DNA of 64,000 nucleotides from Halobacillus litoralis (GCF_020171725.1 NZ_JAIVAJ010000001.1:372001-436000); one strand, 5' to 3'; numbered from the stretch's first letter, positions 9,821 to 19,180 are shown. Numbers and translations are program-made. The notes: generated by a model not told the origin, from the letters alone.

Positions 9821-9860
9821 GAAGGGATTCAGAACATATATCCTGCTGAATCATCGCAGT

Positions 9861-12029
9861 CTAGGAAGAATCTGTAGTAAGTTCGACTACGAGATATCCA
9901 CCTTCCTGAATGGCTGATCCAGGACTGATGTTCTGCTTCGCCACAAATCCGTTCCCCATGGCTTCTATTTTCAGATTAAAGTGATTGACGATTCGATGAA
10001 CGTCACGAAGCGAGTATCCGGTCAAGTCCGGCATCTTCGGCTGGTCAGTCACAAGCATAATCTTCTGACTGGCAAGCACTTCTGAATCTGTACCTGGCAA
10101 GGTGGACACTACGTTGTCCCCGTCTCCGATTACAACGACATCTTCAAACGTTTCCCCTAGTTGAGCCTTCGCTTCGCCCACTTTCATCCCTGTTACATCT
10201 GGAAGCGGGAACTGGGAAACATCCTCCTGTTTGTCCTTATCAGGCTGAATGTCAAGGTAATGCAGGCTGTTCTCCATGACGGTTCTTACGATATAGGAAA
10301 CAGGCTCAGAACCAAGCTCCGTCGGCTCTAAGTCAGGCTGCTGTACCGCAACGTACATTAAGAGCTCAGGATCTTCCTGCGGTGCCATGCCCATAAAGGA
10401 AAACACATAGTTCTCACGGCCGATCATGTAATTGCCGTTCGAACCAACAATTTCCGCCGTACCAGTTTTCCCAGCGAGGGAGAAATCATCCAGTTTAAAG
10501 GACTGCCCCGTTCCGTTCTCTGACGTCACGACCGTTCCCATCAGTTCACGCACCTTCTCGGCTGTTTCTTTAGAAACCGGCTCTCCGATGACTTCCGGTC
10601 TGCTCTCTTTCACAACATCGCCCGTTTCAGTCGATGTGATTTTAGAAAGCATGTAAGGACGCATCATCTTTCCATCGTTTGCAATGGCTGTTGCGGCCGT
10701 CATCATTTGAATCGGTGTGAAAATAGAACCTTGACCGAAACTGGTTGTAATATACTCGATCGGTCGATTGTAAACAAGCTTACTTGCCTTTTCACCCGGC
10801 AGATCAATTCCTGTTTTCTGATCAAGATGGAATTCCGTCAAGTAATCACGGAATTTGGTCGGACCGAGCACTTCGAAAACAAGCTTGGATGCTGCTACGT
10901 TTGAAGAGCGTTGGAACCCCTCATTGTACGAGATCGGTCCCCAGCCTTCCCCGTTGTTGTGATCCCCAATTTTCCTCGATTTCTCAGTCACGCGATAGGT
11001 TCCCGAGCGATATAGGTCTGTTCCTTTATAAACGCCTTCTTCAATCGCCGCTGCCCATGTGAAAATTTTCATAGGAGACCCGACTTCGAACGGGTAAGAG
11101 ATGATATCGTTATACCAGTTCTCCACGTTGCCGATCGCATTCGGGTTATAGCTTGGGCGGTTGCTCATCGCAAGAACTTCTCCTGTTTTCGGATCCATGA
11201 CAGCCGCCATGATCTTCTTAGGACTGTACTGTTCGTCCACCTGCGTCATAGCATCCTCAAGGAACGTCTGGATTTTCTGATCAATCGTCAGATAAACATC
11301 GTCTCCAGGTTCTGGATCGGTCATGACTTCATTCGGGTCCAGAAGCTTCGTTCCGTATTTGTCACGTTCATAGGTAATGTGACCTTTCTCTTCCTTTAAA
11401 TATTCTTCCATCTGCTTTTCGATCCCGGTTACACCATTGATCTTATCCCCTTGGTTTCGCGCAAACCCAATGACATGCGATGCAAAAACCCCGTTCGGGT
11501 AATAACGCTTTGATTCTTCAATGAACTGGATACCTGGAATGTCAAGCTTATTGATTTCATCGACCGTCGACTGAGACAAGTTCCGGCCATCTGATCCGAA
11601 CTCCACCTGAAAACGGTCATCCTCGCCATCCTCATTCTCATGCGTATCAAGACCGCTTCGAATTGTACTTTCAATAGAGGAAGCATCGGTTTCCAGGAAT
11701 GGAGCCAATTTAGATGCCGCCACGTCTGGTTCTGTCACGTGCCTCGGGTCCTCCGGATTGGAGGTATAATCGGGGTCGACGACAGCATACATTCGATATG
11801 TAGGACGGTCATAAGCGAGCACCATCCCATTCTTGTCTAAAATCCGGCCCCTTGTCGCATCAATCGCATAAGAGCTCGTCCGGATTTCCTCTGCCCACTT
11901 GTTCAGATCGACACCTTGCACTTCAGCCGTCGTCTGTATGTACAGAAAACGACCGGTCACCACTAAAAACATAACCGCAAACGTCAACATAAGGATCGCT
12001 GCACCACGATGTGTATTGACACTTTTCAT
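9861..12029 (-). CDS. pbpB: Penicillin-binding protein 2B (septal transpeptidase) with two PASTA domains
   Basis: Class B PBP of the divisome that crosslinks septal peptidoglycan. 722 residues: a membrane anchor at about 10-33, dimerisation domain, transpeptidase domain with S318-P-M-K321, SSN at 375-377 and GKTGTAE downstream, then two PASTA domains (beginning LPDVTGMKVGEAKAQL and MPDLTGYSLRDVHRIV). Length and architecture match B. subtilis PBP2B. It follows ftsL by 21 bp in the first dcw transcription unit. Confidence 0.94.
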   Translation of the reverse strand: MKSVNTHRGAAILMLTFAVMFLVVTGRFLYIQTTAEVQGVDLNKWAEEIRTSSYAIDATRGRILDKNGMVLAYDRPTYRMYAVVDPDYTSNPEDPRHVTEPDVAASKLAPFLETDASSIESTIRSGLDTHENEDGEDDRFQVEFGSDGRNLSQSTVDEINKLDIPGIQFIEESKRYYPNGVFASHVIGFARNQGDKINGVTGIEKQMEEYLKEEKGHITYERDKYGTKLLDPNEVMTDPEPGDDVYLTIDQKIQTFLEDAMTQVDEQYSPKKIMAAVMDPKTGEVLAMSNRPSYNPNAIGNVENWYNDIISYPFEVGSPMKIFTWAAAIEEGVYKGTDLYRSGTYRVTEKSRKIGDHNNGEGWGPISYNEGFQRSSNVAASKLVFEVLGPTKFRDYLTEFHLDQKTGIDLPGEKASKLVYNRPIEYITTSFGQGSIFTPIQMMTAATAIANDGKMMRPYMLSKITSTETGDVVKESRPEVIGEPVSKETAEKVRELMGTVVTSENGTGQSFKLDDFSLAGKTGTAEIVGSNGNYMIGRENYVFSFMGMAPQEDPELLMYVAVQQPDLEPTELGSEPVSYIVRTVMENSLHYLDIQPDKDKQEDVSQFPLPDVTGMKVGEAKAQLGETFEDVVVIGDGDNVVSTLPGTDSEVLASQKIMLVTDQPKMPDLTGYSLRDVHRIVNHFNLKIEAMGNGFVAKQNISPGSAIQEGGYLVVELTTDSS

Positions 12030-12050
12030 TTCTAGATCACCAGCTCACGA

Positions 12051-12422
12051 TTAATTTCCAACTGTACCGGCTTGTTTGACTTGGGCATTTTGGATATTAA
12101 GTCCGTTCTCTTTCGCAATTCTCAAGATTCGATCAGGGTTACTCAACTCTTTCACTTGATAAGCCAGGTTCTCATTAGCCGATTCCTGCTTGGATATGTT
12201 TTGTTCCATCGTACGGATGTCACGGTTCAAAGAATCCGTTGAAGAAGAAAACTGGACTAATACTAACGAAGAGGCTACGACAGCAGCTGTCGCGATAGAG
12301 TATAAGAATTTCTCCCCAGTTGAGATCCACTGCTTTTTCTTTTGGATCTTAACCTTTACCTGCTTCTGTTTCTTTTGCTGGTGCAGGGGCTGTTGTTGTT
12401 TTCTAGCATGCTCTACACTCAT
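12051..12422 (-). CDS. ftsL: Cell division protein FtsL
   Basis: Small bitopic divisome protein that partners DivIB and DivIC. 123 residues: a very basic, Q/K-rich cytoplasmic tail, one membrane helix ([20 protein letters not shown]) and a periplasm-side coiled coil ending in the usual [16 protein letters not shown] motif. The ATG at 12422 is chosen because it overlaps the rsmH stop (ATGA) and has GGTGG upstream; a GTG four codons earlier is an alternative. Position after rsmH confirms identity despite low family conservation. Confidence 0.92.
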   Translation of the reverse strand: MSVEHARKQQQPLHQQKKQKQVKVKIQKKKQWISTGEKFLYSIATAAVVASSLVLVQFSSSTDSLNRDIRTMEQNISKQESANENLAYQVKELSNPDRILRIAKENGLNIQNAQVKQAGTVGN

Positions 12423-13399
12423 GTTTGCTTCCACCCTTCTTCAAATTGAAAATCATCATTCCAAGGTTTCACTTTCTCTACGACTCTCAGCTTTGCTGAA
12501 CGTGAACGACGGTTTTCTTCTAATTCAAAGTCCTCTGCAACAATAGGTTTTCGAGTTACAAGTTTAAAAGGTGGCTGTTTATCTTCAGGAATTACAGGAA
12601 TATTTCTCGGAAGTGGCGGGTTGGAACTCCACTTCTTAAACGCCTGCTTGCACAGACGGTCCTCTAAAGAGTGGAACGTAATGACGGCTATACGCCCTTC
12701 GATGGATACGACCCTCGCCGCCTGATGAAGGCTGTCCTGAAAAGCGCCCAGTTCATCATTAACAGCAATTCGAATCGCTTGGAATACACGCTTAGCCGGG
12801 TGTCCTCCCTTTCTCCTCGCTGGAGCAGGAATCCCTTCCTTGATCAATTCGACCAGTTCACCTGTCGTTTCTACAGGCTTCTCTTTTCTTGCCGCTTCGA
12901 TTTTACGGGCGATTTGTTTCGAGAACTTCTCTTCTCCGTATTTGAAGAAAATCCGTACCAGTTGTTCATATGGCCATTCATTAATGACTTCCATGGCACT
13001 AAGCTCTTCATTCTGGTTCATCCGCATGTCGAGCGGTGCATCATTCTGATAACTGAACCCACGCTCTTCGACATCAAGCTGAGGGCTTGATACGCCGAGG
13101 TCATATACAATTCCATCGACATGATCGACGCCGAGCTCTGAAAGCTTCTCTTCCAACTGACGGAAGTTCGCATGTACAAATGTAATACGGTCCGCGTAAG
13201 CCTCCAGTCGCTCTTTAGCAGCTGCTAAAGCGTGTTCGTCCTGGTCAAACGCATAAAGGTGCCCCTCTTTGTTTAGTTGTGAGGCGATGACTTCTGAATG
13301 TCCACCTCCACCGAGTGTGCAATCCACGTATACCCCCGTCGGCATAATATGTAATTGCTCGATGGTTTCTTTTTTTAATACACTATAATGTTCAAACAT
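12419..13399 (-). CDS. rsmH: 16S rRNA (cytosine1402-N4)-methyltransferase RsmH
   Basis: SAM-dependent methyltransferase modifying C1402 of 16S rRNA (formerly MraW). 326 residues beginning [16 protein letters not shown], with the SAM-binding motif [14 protein letters not shown] and the family stretches [14 protein letters not shown] and [14 protein letters not shown]. It is the second gene of the dcw cluster, 22 bp after mraZ, and its stop codon overlaps the ftsL start. Confidence 0.96.
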   Translation of the reverse strand: MFEHYSVLKKETIEQLHIMPTGVYVDCTLGGGGHSEVIASQLNKEGHLYAFDQDEHALAAAKERLEAYADRITFVHANFRQLEEKLSELGVDHVDGIVYDLGVSSPQLDVEERGFSYQNDAPLDMRMNQNEELSAMEVINEWPYEQLVRIFFKYGEEKFSKQIARKIEAARKEKPVETTGELVELIKEGIPAPARRKGGHPAKRVFQAIRIAVNDELGAFQDSLHQAARVVSIEGRIAVITFHSLEDRLCKQAFKKWSSNPPLPRNIPVIPEDKQPPFKLVTRKPIVAEDFELEENRRSRSAKLRVVEKVKPWNDDFQFEEGWKQT

Positions 13400-13421
13400 A
13401 TTCTCACTCGTTTCTACTCAA

Positions 13422-13853
13422 TCAAATATCAAAATCTAACATATTTTCGGCAATCTCAGAGAAGGATTCTTCAGATGCTTCAAAGTAACTTTCCCACTGT
13501 TCCAAACTCCAAAACTCAATTCGATTGGACACGCCGATCACGACACATTCTTTCTCCAGATCACCATACTTCCTGAGTGGTGGAGGGACGTTTACCCTTC
13601 CCTGTTTATCCAGTTCACACTCAACAGCGCCAGAGAAGAAAAAGCGTGTGAAAGCTCGGGCATCTTTTTTGGTAAGCGGAAGCTTTTTCAGTTTTTCTTC
13701 AAGCAGTTTCCACTCATTCATAGGATAAGCAAAGAGACACTGGTCTAAACCCCTTGTCAAAACAAAGCTCTCTCCAAGCTCTTCACGGAATTTCGAGGGA
13801 ACAATGATTCTCCCTTTCGTATCGATGTTGTGTTGAAATTCCCCCATGAACAT
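13422..13853 (-). CDS. mraZ: Transcriptional regulator MraZ
   Basis: DNA-binding protein with two SpoVT/AbrB-like folds that controls its own dcw operon. 143 residues starting [15 protein letters not shown], with the second repeat [15 protein letters not shown]. The ATG at 13853 is chosen because AAGGTGGGG lies upstream and family members begin MFMGE; a GTG four codons upstream overlaps the ribosome binding site. Three GTGG repeats just upstream look like its operator, suggesting autoregulation. Confidence 0.95.
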   Translation of the reverse strand: MFMGEFQHNIDTKGRIIVPSKFREELGESFVLTRGLDQCLFAYPMNEWKLLEEKLKKLPLTKKDARAFTRFFFSGAVECELDKQGRVNVPPPLRKYGDLEKECVVIGVSNRIEFWSLEQWESYFEASEESFSEIAENMLDFDI

Positions 13854-13880
13854 AGAGTTCCCCACCTTCTAAATCAACCT

Positions 13881-13906
13881 TACCACATTGCCCCACTTTT
13901 CTCCAC
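13881..13906 (-). promoter_or_regulatory. Putative MraZ operator: three GTGG direct repeats at 10-bp spacing
   Basis: On the minus strand GTGGAG, GTGGGG and GTGGTA occur exactly 10 bp apart (at 13906, 13896 and 13886, reading leftward), about 30-50 bp upstream of the mraZ start. MraZ of other bacteria binds short G-rich direct repeats about one helical turn apart upstream of mraZ, so this is the expected site. No clear -35/-10 pair could be assigned next to it. Confidence 0.65.
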
Positions 13907-13932
13907 TTACACATTGTTAATTCTTCTAAAAC

Positions 13933-13966
13933 AAAAAAAATCCTGCCCAGAGAGGCAGAATTTTTT
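13933..13966 (-). terminator. Second hairpin with T-run downstream of bshC
   Basis: A short CTGCC / GGCAG stem with flanking partial pairing is followed on the minus strand by eight T. It lies between bshC and mraZ and may back up the terminator at 14066-14090, insulating mraZ from read-through. Confidence 0.6.
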
Positions 13967-14065
13967 ATTCCAATCGGTTTTTTTCAAAATTAAAGAAACG
14001 GGATGACGTCAGGCTTCAACAATCGCTTCCCTCCGCCATCATGTGTCACGATTTGAAAACAGAAC

Positions 14066-14090
14066 AAAAGTGGGGAGCTGCCCCACTTTT
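14066..14090 (-). terminator. Hairpin terminator at the bshC stop
   Basis: A perfect 10-bp stem, AAAAGTGGGG / CCCCACTTTT, with a five-base loop spans the bshC stop codon. It is followed on the minus strand by a moderately T-rich stretch. Confidence 0.7.
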
Positions 14091-15714
14091 AGACATAAAT
14101 CATATAATGAGGCGTGTCAAATCTGTACGTGGATTCATTCAACCGTTCGAAAACGTCCTTCCCGTACTGATTGATCCACGGCAGAATGTTCCACACGCGT
14201 TCCTGCAGTCCACCATTCGGGTGCAGCAGCAAATCGACGTGTGTAAACTGTTCCATCTCCTTCTTGTATTGACTTTCCAAGGACTGGTGGAACCGCTTCG
14301 TCAGGAAATCGATGTGCTGCTGGATATACGTCAAGTTCTTCTCAGCAAGCTGTTCGACATCAGGGCCGAACTGCTCCGACGTTTCACGGAGTGGCCGGTG
14401 AATTCGATCGATCTCAAGCTTCACCTGTTCTCCAAGCTGATCGATCGGAACAGCAGAATGAGAGGACAACCACTTAATCCGTTCTTCTCCCACCCCTCTC
14501 TCGACAGCATGCTGTGGCGTAAGCTTGAAGGTATCGAGAATCTGTTCGGTTTTACGATCCATCATCGTAAACGACAAACGCGGAATCACTGGCGGCATTT
14601 CAAGCCCTACGGATTCGAAAGCCGGCTTAAGGGCAGACCAGTAATTGATCTCTCCAGGACCGCCGATGAAAGCAAGAACCGGGAATAGGAAGTCCTGCAT
14701 CAGCGGACGCGTCACAACGTTATTACTCATACATCGCGGCTGGTCCGAAACAACACGCAGCAACTCTTCCTTCGTCAACACGACTTCATCATTCTTGCCT
14801 TTGTAGCGTCCCTCTTCATCTCGAACAAGAAGAGTACGTTCTCCCTCATAATCATAGAAAAGGTGAGCATCCTCAAGTTCACTATCCAATAATGTCTCAT
14901 ACCCTCGCTGGCGGTTTTGCTGCAGCATCGCATAGACACCTTGAGCAATGGATTCATTATGCTCAATCATGGCATTAAAGTACGGCTTTTCAAGTTCCCG
15001 CACTTCCGGGTCATGAGCATCGAACAAAACGAGTCCCGATTCCGGCAGAAGCTGATACATTAATCTTGCGAAAAAGTCGGTATAGCTTCCTGAGCTTTTC
15101 AACTCTTTCAAGCACTGCTTCAACAGATCGTGAGTGAAAGCCGTCTCAGGTTGTTCAGAGAATACTTTCGTCAACCATTTCTCAGCTTGCTCTTGATCCA
15201 CTTCCATATCTGACACAGACTGTTTTTGATTAAACTGGTGCTGAATGGTGTGCTTCTTCATCCGGTCCTGATCCTTGAGGAAGATATGGTTCACTTCATC
15301 AAAGTCATGGTCTTCGCCCGCAATCCAGAAGACCGGGATGACAGACTCACCGATCTGTTCCTCCTGCTGTTTAGCCAGCTGCAGGACGGAAATGGCTTTA
15401 TGAATCGTATATAAAGGCCCCGTCATCAAGCCTGCCTGCTGCCCGGCTATGACGACAGCACTATTCGGGTCGCGCAGCTCCTTAATCCGGTCAAAGACAA
15501 CCTGGGGCGCTTCCCATTTCTCGTTCATCTTCACTAATACATCGGCGAGAGCGTCACGCTGATAGGACTGCTTTTGTATTGTTGCATAACGCTCGCGATA
15601 GATGGTTGATTCATGAGGATTATATTGGAATTGATCAGAAACTTGATCAAAACGTTGTTGGTAATCAGTAAAAAAACGTTGTTTCGGTTGGATATCAATG
15701 GCTTCCATACGCAT
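14089..15714 (-). CDS. bshC: Bacillithiol biosynthesis cysteine-adding enzyme BshC
   Basis: Putative cysteine ligase for the last step of bacillithiol synthesis (GlcN-malate plus cysteine). 541 residues, close to B. subtilis BshC (YllA). Family stretches include VVIAGQQAGLMTGPLYTIHK, PVFWIAGEDHDFDEVNH and FPVLAFIGGPGEINYW. The ATG at 15714 has AAGGAG ten bases upstream. In B. subtilis the same gene lies immediately upstream of mraZ, as here. Confidence 0.94.
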   Translation of the reverse strand: MRMEAIDIQPKQRFFTDYQQRFDQVSDQFQYNPHESTIYRERYATIQKQSYQRDALADVLVKMNEKWEAPQVVFDRIKELRDPNSAVVIAGQQAGLMTGPLYTIHKAISVLQLAKQQEEQIGESVIPVFWIAGEDHDFDEVNHIFLKDQDRMKKHTIQHQFNQKQSVSDMEVDQEQAEKWLTKVFSEQPETAFTHDLLKQCLKELKSSGSYTDFFARLMYQLLPESGLVLFDAHDPEVRELEKPYFNAMIEHNESIAQGVYAMLQQNRQRGYETLLDSELEDAHLFYDYEGERTLLVRDEEGRYKGKNDEVVLTKEELLRVVSDQPRCMSNNVVTRPLMQDFLFPVLAFIGGPGEINYWSALKPAFESVGLEMPPVIPRLSFTMMDRKTEQILDTFKLTPQHAVERGVGEERIKWLSSHSAVPIDQLGEQVKLEIDRIHRPLRETSEQFGPDVEQLAEKNLTYIQQHIDFLTKRFHQSLESQYKKEMEQFTHVDLLLHPNGGLQERVWNILPWINQYGKDVFERLNESTYRFDTPHYMIYV

Positions 15715-15801
15715 AAATGAACTTCTCCTTTTTCATAATCACCTTATGTACCCTTCTGTATTGTACAAAAAAGTTGGAGCGAGTTCATCTAATCTGTTTC
15801 A

Positions 15802-16182
15802 CTACGCCATCAAACTTCCGATGACACCGAACAGTGACAGTCCCATGTACATGAACATGAACAATAGAAAACTCGCTCTCCAAAAGCCCTTGAACGCACG
15901 CCGGAACTGAAGCTCCTCATGCAGTTTGTACTGAATGATCAGCGACAATCCAAGTAAAAGAATCAGTCCGATGACAATATAGGCAAGAAAGCTTTGATTA
16001 AACAAAACAAGCAACAGAACATGCACCGCAATCATAAACACCGGAGCAGAAAGATTGGCCGTCTGATGGACGGCCTTTCTCTTATGTCCGTGCCATTTTC
16101 TTGATAAAAAGTATAAAACAAATAAGAACGGAATAGGCATCGTGACGATGGCCGCAAAAACGTAAATGATCAAATCACCCAC
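15802..16182 (-). CDS. DUF3397 family membrane protein
   Basis: A 126-residue protein with four predicted transmembrane segments and a basic loop (RKWHGHKRKAVHQ) after the first. It resembles the DUF3397 family found next to bshC in Bacillaceae; its function is unknown. The start is a GTG overlapping the panE-like stop codon by one base, behind GGAGGG, so it is translationally linked to that gene. Confidence 0.75.
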   Translation of the reverse strand: MGDLIIYVFAAIVTMPIPFLFVLYFLSRKWHGHKRKAVHQTANLSAPVFMIAVHVLLLVLFNQSFLAYIVIGLILLLGLSLIIQYKLHEELQFRRAFKGFWRASFLLFMFMYMGLSLFGVIGSLMA

Positions 16183-17042
16183 TACACTTCCCTCCTTTCC
16201 TTCGCATGAACCGCTTCAATCACAAATTCATGATAGGGTAACGGTTCTTTGCTCTGACGGATGATGTAGCCACAAATGGCATCGATCTCCGTGAGGCGCC
16301 CCTCCTTCATGTCTTTGAACATGGAAGACTCGTTTTCTCCCGTAATCCCTGCCACGTGAAGCACGCGCTCCCACTCCTTTTCAAAAGCCAATTCCATCGT
16401 CCGGCAAGCCTCCACGCAGAGTCTCCGTCCGATTTTTTGAATATGCGGGTTGTCGACGAGAGCATGGTTTTTCACTTCGAATAGAGCCGTGAGTGGATTA
16501 ATGACGGTATTGACGATCAGTTTAGACACCATCATCCCTTTATAACTATTCCGGTAATAGACTGGAAAATCCTGCTCATGCAATGAAGATAGGAAGTTCG
16601 GACAATCTCCTTCTTCCCCATATCGAGCTGCCTGGATCATTCCCTGCCCCAAATGCTCTACGGCATTGTCACTGACCTTCAAAGCCCCGTGATCGACCAC
16701 ACCTATGTAGTGGAGCTTTTCTTGATAAAGGTATTCCAAATGCCCCATCCCATTTTGTAGAAATAGGACAGGTGCGCCTGTCGTCAACTGCTCTTTCACG
16801 ACCCTCTCAACTTGATGCTGTTTGACAGCAACGATCACAAGGTCGCATGCGTCCGTTTTCTCTGAGATCAAGTGTGCATGGACGGGAGTCGGTTCCTCGA
16901 GTGTCTGGCAGGTAATTCCTGCGGTTTCTAACGCTTCCTTCTGCTCCGTTCTCCTCACATACATATGAACCTCGTGCGACCTGCCTAAATAGGCACCAAC
17001 AAGTAAGCCGATCGCCCCTCCTCCAATAATTGCAACTTTCAT
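16182..17042 (-). CDS. 2-dehydropantoate 2-reductase (ketopantoate reductase) family
   Basis: NADPH-dependent reductase family that makes pantoate for coenzyme A. 286 residues with the N-terminal dinucleotide-binding motif MKVAIIGGGAIGLLVGAYLG, the conserved VKQHQ and LQNGMGH stretches, and the substrate-binding helix with KLIVNTVINPLTALF. It corresponds to B. subtilis ylbQ by position (between ylbP and bshC). It could be the main PanE or a paralogue; the window cannot decide. Confidence 0.88.
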   Translation of the reverse strand: MKVAIIGGGAIGLLVGAYLGRSHEVHMYVRRTEQKEALETAGITCQTLEEPTPVHAHLISEKTDACDLVIVAVKQHQVERVVKEQLTTGAPVLFLQNGMGHLEYLYQEKLHYIGVVDHGALKVSDNAVEHLGQGMIQAARYGEEGDCPNFLSSLHEQDFPVYYRNSYKGMMVSKLIVNTVINPLTALFEVKNHALVDNPHIQKIGRRLCVEACRTMELAFEKEWERVLHVAGITGENESSMFKDMKEGRLTEIDAICGYIIRQSKEPLPYHEFVIEAVHAKERREV

Positions 17043-17076
17043 CTATACCCCTCTTTCGTACAACGTCTTTTTACCC

Positions 17077-17085
17077 ATTGTAGCA
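17077..17085 (-). promoter_or_regulatory. Candidate extended -10 promoter for the panE-like gene
   Basis: TGCTACAAT on the minus strand is an extended -10, 35 bp upstream of the ATG at 17042. The -35 is poor. Confidence 0.45.
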
Positions 17086-17135
17086 AAATCACACTTCAAA
17101 TGGCAGTCCAACTCCACCCTTCCACGAATTGTTCA

Positions 17136-17164
17136 TTTCATTCTGAATATTTTTATATTATAAT
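17136..17164 (+). promoter_or_regulatory. Candidate promoter for ylbP
   Basis: TTTCAT, a 17-bp spacer, then consensus TATAAT at 17159-17164, 37 bp upstream of the ylbP ATG. The -35 is weak and the region AT-rich. Confidence 0.45.
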
Positions 17165-17200
17165 AAGAGGAGATACAGAAATTTGAAAGGGGAATCTGTC

Positions 17201-17680
17201 ATGATGACCAAATCAAAAGTTCAACCTTTATTAGTCAACTATAAAACCCTTGAAGAGTTTAAACGTTTCAAAGAGTACGGAAACCAAGAATTGGCGATGC
17301 TCGAGGATTTAGAAGGAAACATTGTGGAGAATGACAGCGAATCTCCATTTTACGGCGTCTATTATGGAAGCGCTTTAGTTGCGCGAATGAGTCTTTACCG
17401 GGTTCAATCCAAATACGATAAATATTTTACTCCTCCACAGGACTACTTGGAATTGTGGAAACTCGAAGTTCTTCCTGACTATCGCGGGCAGGGGTATGGA
17501 AAAGACCTTGTCGATTTCGCCAAGAGTTTCGAACTGCCGATCAAGACGAACCCACGTATCAACTCTCACGACTTCTGGGAGAAGATGGATTTCAAAAAAG
17601 CCAACTATGACGTAGAGCGTGACCTTGGTGAGAACCCACTCATCTGGCTTCCATCAGGAGTAGAAGAAAGAGACGTCTGA
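17201..17680 (+). CDS. ylbP: GNAT family N-acetyltransferase YlbP
   Basis: A 159-residue acetyltransferase-fold protein with the acetyl-CoA-binding motif LEVLPDYRGQGYGKDLVDFA. Substrate is unknown. Length and position (between rsfA and the panE-like gene) match B. subtilis YlbP. The start is placed at the ATG at 17201 behind AAAGGGG; a TTG at 17183 in frame includes the ribosome binding site and is rejected. It is divergent from the panE-like gene and ends in a good terminator. Confidence 0.88.
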   Translation: MMTKSKVQPLLVNYKTLEEFKRFKEYGNQELAMLEDLEGNIVENDSESPFYGVYYGSALVARMSLYRVQSKYDKYFTPPQDYLELWKLEVLPDYRGQGYGKDLVDFAKSFELPIKTNPRINSHDFWEKMDFKKANYDVERDLGENPLIWLPSGVEERDV

Positions 17681-17701
17681 AAACCTTACATCCAATAAAT
17701 G

Positions 17702-17731
17702 AGGCCGCTACGATATGTAGTGGCCTTTTTG
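17702..17731 (+). terminator. Intrinsic terminator after ylbP
   Basis: AGGCCGCTAC / GTAGTGGCCT stem (one G-U pair), five-base loop, then TTTTT. Confidence 0.85.
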
Positions 17732-17756
17732 AATACATAAATAAGATTCCTTGCTG

Positions 17757-18233
17757 TCACGAGGGGCTTTTCTGTCTTTCCTTTACCCAATGAACGAGAC
17801 GATCCATTTCGTTCCAAGCGTCCTTCATTTCCTTCAACTGAGTCCTCAGCTGCTTATTATCATGACTCAGCTGTTGAAGCTCTGATTCCAGCTTCTGCCT
17901 GCCCTGGTCATCATATTGCTTCACTTTCATTTCTTTAAGTAATGAAATGGCTGCATCGAGTGACATTGGGGGGTCATTCGAGGTGGCGGTCGTAGCAAAA
18001 AACGTCCGACTTTGCTTCCGGTTTTGCTTAGCCTCCTGAATTTCGCCCTGGTAATCCTTGCGTACCGTAGCGTTCCACCTGAATCCGCACGCCGCCGGAG
18101 TTCTTTTCAGTTGGCTGGCGACTTCCTGAAAGGCCTCCAACTGCGTCTTTCCGTCTTTAATATAGGCAAGGACCGTATTTGCGAGAAGCAGGTCCTCCTC
18201 TTCCTTCCAGGCATCTTGTCTAGGGGCATCCAT
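17757..18233 (-). CDS. rsfA: RsfA family prespore-specific transcriptional regulator
   Basis: Myb/SANT-like DNA-binding regulator that in B. subtilis fine-tunes the sigma-F regulon in the forespore. 158 residues: a Myb-like N-terminal domain ([18 protein letters not shown] ... [13 protein letters not shown]) and a C-terminal coiled coil (about residues 105-150, [20 protein letters not shown]). The ATG at 18233 is behind GGAGGG. It is somewhat shorter than B. subtilis RsfA (YlbO), but in the same place next to ylbP. No forespore promoter was identified with confidence. Confidence 0.88.
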   Translation of the reverse strand: MDAPRQDAWKEEEDLLLANTVLAYIKDGKTQLEAFQEVASQLKRTPAACGFRWNATVRKDYQGEIQEAKQNRKQSRTFFATTATSNDPPMSLDAAISLLKEMKVKQYDDQGRQKLESELQQLSHDNKQLRTQLKEMKDAWNEMDRLVHWVKERQKSPS

Positions 18234-18297
18234 GTCATCCCTCCTCTATCGTTTGCTTATAGTTATGCAATATCGAGGGTTGATAGAATCGTATTCA

Positions 18298-19062
18298 TTA
18301 GTTTTTTCTGGATATCAAAAATTTCTGCACCGCTTCTTTATGCTCTTCCGATTCCCAAAGCACAGACGTATGAGCTGTTTCCTCCTCCATTCTCACGGAC
18401 AACTCATCGAGTCTCAATGAGGAGAGCAGCTGTCGTTTGAACCATTTTGTCTGAGCGGGGGTCTTATTGAGCAGTGGAGTGAGAAGCTGTCCGGACTGCC
18501 ACTCTTCCTCTGTACACACTTTATGTAACCACCCGAACTCCTTCACTTCATCTGCCGTAAGCATCTCAGACGTCAACAGCCAGTGAGCCGCCATATCACG
18601 CTTGATCCTTTCATAGAGCAGTGCTCCTCCACCCCAGCCTGGGGCTATGCCGAGGTTTCCCTGAACGAACCCAAAAGAGGTCCCTTGTCTCGCATAACGG
18701 AAATCACAGGCCGTCGCCAGTTCACAACCTCCTCCTCTAGCTTGTCCATTCAATAGAGCAATGGTTGGTATAGGAAGGGTTGCTAGTTTATACAACACAT
18801 CCTTCATAGGCGATAATAACGCATACGCTTCCTGAGCCTCTAGATCGCCGTGGAACTCCTTCAGATCCCCTCCAGCACAAAATGCTCGGTCACCCGCACC
18901 TGTGAGCACAACAAACGTAACCCCTTCTTTTGCACGTATTTCTTCGAGCGCAGATTTAAGCCCGTTTATCATCTCATGATTGATGGCGTTCATCTTATCA
19001 GGACGATTCAATGTCATCACAGCATAGCCTTCATCTTTATAATCCAATCGAATTAAACGCAC
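18298..19062 (-). CDS. Enoyl-CoA hydratase/isomerase family protein with altered active site
   Basis: Crotonase-fold protein of 254 residues. It has the oxyanion-hole segment AFCAGGDLKEF (60-70) and GQARGGGCELATACDFRYA, which supplies one catalytic Glu (E114). At the place of the second Glu of classical hydratases (PE-I-LGxxPGxGG) it has Gln134 (FVQGNLGIAPGWGG), so simple hydratase activity is doubtful; isomerase, decarboxylase or hydrolase activity are alternatives. The start is a GTG at 19062 behind GGAGGTGGGG. It lies between rpmF and rsfA and its substrate is unknown. Confidence 0.85.
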   Translation of the reverse strand: MRLIRLDYKDEGYAVMTLNRPDKMNAINHEMINGLKSALEEIRAKEGVTFVVLTGAGDRAFCAGGDLKEFHGDLEAQEAYALLSPMKDVLYKLATLPIPTIALLNGQARGGGCELATACDFRYARQGTSFGFVQGNLGIAPGWGGGALLYERIKRDMAAHWLLTSEMLTADEVKEFGWLHKVCTEEEWQSGQLLTPLLNKTPAQTKWFKRQLLSSLRLDELSVRMEEETAHTSVLWESEEHKEAVQKFLISRKN

Positions 19063-19148
19063 CGTTCCCCACCTCCCCTTTCATCATATCAGAAACCGGG
19101 CAAATGACACCGTAAGCAACTCTTCCAATGAGGGAGATTTTTATGTAC

Positions 19149-19180
19149 AAAAAAAGCCCGACGTCAAAACGCCAGGCTTT
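19149..19180 (-). terminator. Intrinsic terminator after rpmF
   Basis: Imperfect stem AAAGCCTGGCGT / ACGTCGGGCTTT followed by seven T on the minus strand. Confidence 0.8.
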
